Shown: piece by piece, positions 5,337-7,336 of the stretch
Numbering within the stretch: position 1 is the first letter of the stretch
Layout: each line of letters begins with the position of its first letter
Source of the DNA: Chloroflexota bacterium
Lineage (GTDB): Bacteria; Chloroflexota; Dormibacteria; Dormibacterales; Dormibacteraceae
Length of the DNA stretch: 7,336 nt
Assembly (NCBI GenBank): GCA_005880175.1
Contig: VBJR01000195.1
Location: forward strand, 2,046-9,381
Direction: 5' to 3'
Position numbers and translations under genes: made by a program
The notes under the pieces: model-generated
What the model was told of the DNA's origin: nothing
The model's input: the letters and a program-made list of their open reading frames with translations, nothing else
Databases searched by the model: none

Positions 5337-6829
5337 TGCGACTTGTCCGAGATGTCGGGGGCCATAAGCTCCTCCTCCAGTTGCCTAACTGCGGGGGTGT
5401 CATGGTGTCGTGCAAGTTGCTGGCGCAATGGTAGAAGGCGCTGAGTCTTGACAGGAGACTGGTAGTCGGCGGCCATTCGCATGGCATCGCGTGTGTGGGC
5501 ACACGCCTCGTCAATGGCGTGGTCTTGAGCGGACGCACGCGCCAAGTCGATAAGAAGGGTTAGCCGTCGTTGTCCTTCGGATGAGTCGAGGAGCCGAAGG
5601 GCATCAGATAGGGCGGCTCGTGCTTCGGAGGCCGCGCCCAAGCGGAGCTGAACAATGCCACGATATCCGGCGAGTGCGGCGTCATCAAAGCGTGTCCAGT
5701 ACCATTGCGGATTTGCAACCGTGAGATCAGTGGAATGGCCAGCCTCTCTGAGTGACGCGAGGCAACCGCTTCGATCGCCAAGGTGCGCTTGGATTTCTGC
5801 TTCGATCGCGGCCAGCCAAGAGGCGAGCGTGCCGGTACCTTGGCAGAGTTCACGACCGGCGCGAATAGATTGGAGGGCAGTCTGCCATGTGTCGCGTTCG
5901 GAAGAATCGTACATCCAGCCGAACGCCAACCACGCGTGTGCAATGGCTTCGATTTCGGCGTTGCCAGCCTCGCGTGCGGCCATCAGCGACATTTGCAATG
6001 CGTTGCGTGATTGGGTGTGTGCGCCTGTGTCCCACAGCAAGGCACCTACCACGATCGCAGCGTGAGCAGTGAGGTTATGCAATTGAGCGCGAAGGTCATC
6101 GAGCGCGTAGGAGAGTAGCTCTGAGGCTGGGAGTCGAGTGACGTGGTAGTCGTGCCAATAGCCAGCAAAGCGAGTCTCAAGGTAGGCGAGCGTAGAGGTG
6201 TCAAGGTTGGGCCTTGCAAGCGCGCATCTTAGCCGCTCCAAGACGTCCGCGCGCTCGGCGCGGTCGGCGAGCAGGAGTGTCCCCACAGTTGTCCCGGTGC
6301 CGATGATGAAAGCGCGGCGGTCCGTTTGGCTTCTTACCTCCAGTGTGGGTGGGGGCGGAAGCAGCAGCGAGTGGCCATCGGCCAATTGTACGGGTGGGGC
6401 GACTTCGAGTTGGGCTGCGGCGGTAGCGGTCGCAATGTTCTGGTCGGACTTCCGGGTTTCGTGCTCATCGATGGTGGCTAGGTCCTCCACCTGATGTTGG
6501 AGCTTGCTGCTATAGCGCTCGTTCTCGGCAGCATCGGCGGCATCGATGACGTCCTGTAGGGGGATCTCCAGCGCTTCGGCGATCCAGCCTAGGGTGAGGT
6601 GAGTGGGGATGACCCACCGACCGATCCAGTTGCGGATGGTGGCGGTGCTGTAGGACGTGGCCTTGCCGTCCCGCAGCTTGGCGATCCTGTGGATTCGCTC
6701 GACAGCATCGGCGTAGGACAGGCGGCCCCGCCCGTTGCGGGGCTCCATGGCATCGCGGAGAAGATGACCGAACGGTCCCTTGGGCTCGATGCGACGATCG
6801 GCCGGGGGTTTCGGTCGTGAGGCTGCCAT
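5333..6829 (-). CDS. HTH transcriptional regulator with TPR-like sensor domain
   Basis: The 498-residue protein begins with a divergent XRE/Cro-type HTH region (about 19-97): PFGHLLRDAM, LSYADAVERIHRIA, then YSTATIRNWIGRWVIP, a likely recognition helix region, and IAEALEIPLQDVIDAAD. A variable linker (about 100-168) follows. DRRAFIIGTGTTVGTLLLAD (170-189) resembles a twin-arginine motif, but being internal it is probably not an export signal; similar internal motifs occur in Streptomyces HTH-TPR regulators. From about 195 to 480 the sequence is helical and TPR-like, with repeated A/L/Y patterns such as AAIVVGALLWDTGAHTQSRNALQMS and AALAGYRGIVQLRLGAASEARAAL. A DNA-binding regulator with a protein- or ligand-sensing superhelix is inferred. 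I chose ATG 6829 because the HTH similarity begins close behind it and GGGAG lies upstream; the frame opens at 6946. It is translationally coupled to the flavoprotein. Confidence 0.85.
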   Translation of the reverse strand: MAASRPKPPADRRIEPKGPFGHLLRDAMEPRNGRGRLSYADAVERIHRIAKLRDGKATSYSTATIRNWIGRWVIPTHLTLGWIAEALEIPLQDVIDAADAAENERYSSKLQHQVEDLATIDEHETRKSDQNIATATAAAQLEVAPPVQLADGHSLLLPPPPTLEVRSQTDRRAFIIGTGTTVGTLLLADRAERADVLERLRCALARPNLDTSTLAYLETRFAGYWHDYHVTRLPASELLSYALDDLRAQLHNLTAHAAIVVGALLWDTGAHTQSRNALQMSLMAAREAGNAEIEAIAHAWLAFGWMYDSSERDTWQTALQSIRAGRELCQGTGTLASWLAAIEAEIQAHLGDRSGCLASLREAGHSTDLTVANPQWYWTRFDDAALAGYRGIVQLRLGAASEARAALSDALRLLDSSEGQRRLTLLIDLARASAQDHAIDEACAHTRDAMRMAADYQSPVKTQRLLPLRQQLARHHDTPAVRQLEEELMAPDISDKSQ

Positions 6830-6859
6830 CGTCCAGTGACTACTCCCGCAGGTGACAAG

Positions 6860-6892
6860 TTGCGGCATGCCGCAAGACGACACGTTGTCGTC
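6860..6892. promoter_or_regulatory. Two abutting perfect palindromes, likely operators
   Basis: TTGCGGCATGCCGCAA (6860-6875) is a perfect 16-bp palindrome. It is directly followed by GACGACA-CGT-TGTCGTC (6876-6892), perfect 7-bp arms around three bases. They sit 31-63 bp upstream of the regulator's ATG in the divergent intergenic region, the classic place for autoregulation. A weak minus-strand -10 candidate TACACT (plus coordinates 6910-6915) would put the transcription start just upstream of them. Confidence 0.65.
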
Positions 6893-6998
6893 CGGGTGCC
6901 TGGTGGTGGAGTGTAGACGGCGAGACGCGGCTGCGGGGAATGGCATATGACGTCAAGTCGGTCGGGTCGAGGTAGGAGTTCCACGATGTCAAGTCAGA

Positions 6999-7145
6999 CG
7001 AACACGGCCACGAGCGGGCCGGTGGCGCGGCTCGGATCGGGCGAGCCCGCTGGGTCAAGCGCTGATCGGTCGCTGTGCCGGCGAGCGCGTGAGGTTCCGT
7101 GCGGTGGGCGGGATCATGGGCGTGGACCTGGTGGACGTGCGATGA
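6999..7145 (+). pseudogene. GreA/GreB-like C-terminal fragment
   Basis: In this frame the sequence reads RAGRWRGSDRASPLGQAL, then IGRCAGERVRFRAVGG and IMGVDLVDVR before a TGA at 7143-7145. The pattern SPLG-x-AL-x-G-xxx-GE-x-V followed by a short GG turn and a last hydrophobic strand fits the C-terminal FKBP-like domain of GreA/GreB-family factors, which bind RNA polymerase. The N-terminal coiled coil is missing; the frame is closed by TGA at 6948-6950 and has no early ATG, GTG or TTG. It may be a remnant left by a rearrangement, or the tail of a frameshifted gene beginning at the ATG at 6986, which has AGGAG (6974-6978) seven bases upstream in another frame. The ATGA overlap with the next ORF supports this as a once-translated frame. 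Homology is judged by eye only. Confidence 0.4.
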
Positions 7146-7336
7146 CGGAGACGATGCAGCGCACGCTGACGGATGACGCGCTGGCGAGCGTCACGATGCA
7201 CGTGGTGGGCCAGAGCCGGGCGTTCAAGCACCAGGTGGAGGGATGGCTGCACGAGATCGGGAGCCTGAACGACGATCGGGCAGCGTCGGTGGTGGAGTCA
7301 ATGCAAAGTGCACTGGCGGAACGGGAGCGACAGGGG
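7142..7336 (+). CDS. Hypothetical protein, helical (3' end outside window)
   Basis: The frame from ATG 7142 is open for 65 codons to the window edge; the other two plus-strand frames stop early here. The product begins MTETMQRTLTDDALASVTMH and continues with an amphipathic, charged, probably all-helical sequence (FKHQVEGWLHEIGSL; VVESMQSALAERERQ). I recognise no family. The ATG overlaps the TGA of the GreA-like frame as ATGA, typical of coupled genes. The same frame also opens at ATG 6986 with a better ribosome site (AGGAG), but the extra 52 residues are Arg/Gly-rich and read like GreA-like sequence in the wrong frame, so I prefer 7142. GC content is high again, as in the left part of the window. 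Confidence 0.6.
   Translation, partial: MTETMQRTLTDDALASVTMHVVGQSRAFKHQVEGWLHEIGSLNDDRAASVVESMQSALAERERQG

Noticed and set aside
6952..6995. Direct repeat GTCAAGTC (6952-6959 and 6988-6995) as an attachment site
   Set aside because: Only 8 bp long, both copies on the same side of the region, and no matching copy near the amidase junction at 3577.

Overview
The window joins two kinds of DNA. Positions 1 to about 3576 are very GC-rich, with strong G/C third positions. From about 3577 to 6990 the base composition is clearly more balanced, and the last 350 bases are GC-rich again. The GC-rich part suggests a high-GC Chloroflexota (Thermomicrobia-like) or Actinomycetota genome: it has a T-box leader, an archaeal-type aspartyl-tRNA synthetase, a Tat-exported amidase and a glycine-rich membrane protein. 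The taxon is an inference; no rRNA or other marker is present.

GC-rich left part: a partial minus-strand gene for a membrane-anchored secreted protein (1-372) diverges from a plus-strand unit. That unit has a good promoter (466-493), a T-box riboswitch (about 500-690) whose specifier triplet reads GAC (Asp), an archaeal-type AspRS (717-2018) carrying both residues typical of the non-discriminating form, and a polytopic membrane protein 15 bases downstream (2034-3029). If the enzyme is non-discriminating, it makes Asp-tRNA(Asp) and also mischarges tRNA(Asn) for later amidation by GatCAB, and the T-box would match its expression to uncharged tRNA(Asp). Next comes a Tat-exported amidase gene (from 3208) whose family resemblance stops just before the catalytic lysine, at about 3576.

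Junction and accessory part: just after the break are eight perfect tandem copies of a 19-bp unit (3683-3834). About 900 bases with little coding content follow, holding an orphan TATAAT promoter, a GC-rich hairpin, a possible 47-residue membrane protein and three spaced copies of a short partly palindromic motif. A minus-strand two-gene unit comes next: an HTH/TPR-type regulator (5333-6829) overlapped by 4 bases by a flavoprotein of the HFCD/PF02441 type (4770-5336). Two abutting perfect palindromes (6860-6892) lie upstream of the regulator and look like operators.

Right edge: a frame resembling the C-terminal end of a GreA/GreB-type factor, without a usable start, ends at 7145 and overlaps by ATGA an unknown ORF that leaves the window. 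The 3577 to ~6990 interval is best read as horizontally acquired or rearranged DNA that cut the amidase gene. No integrase, transposase, tRNA or clear att repeat is visible here, so the mechanism is open.
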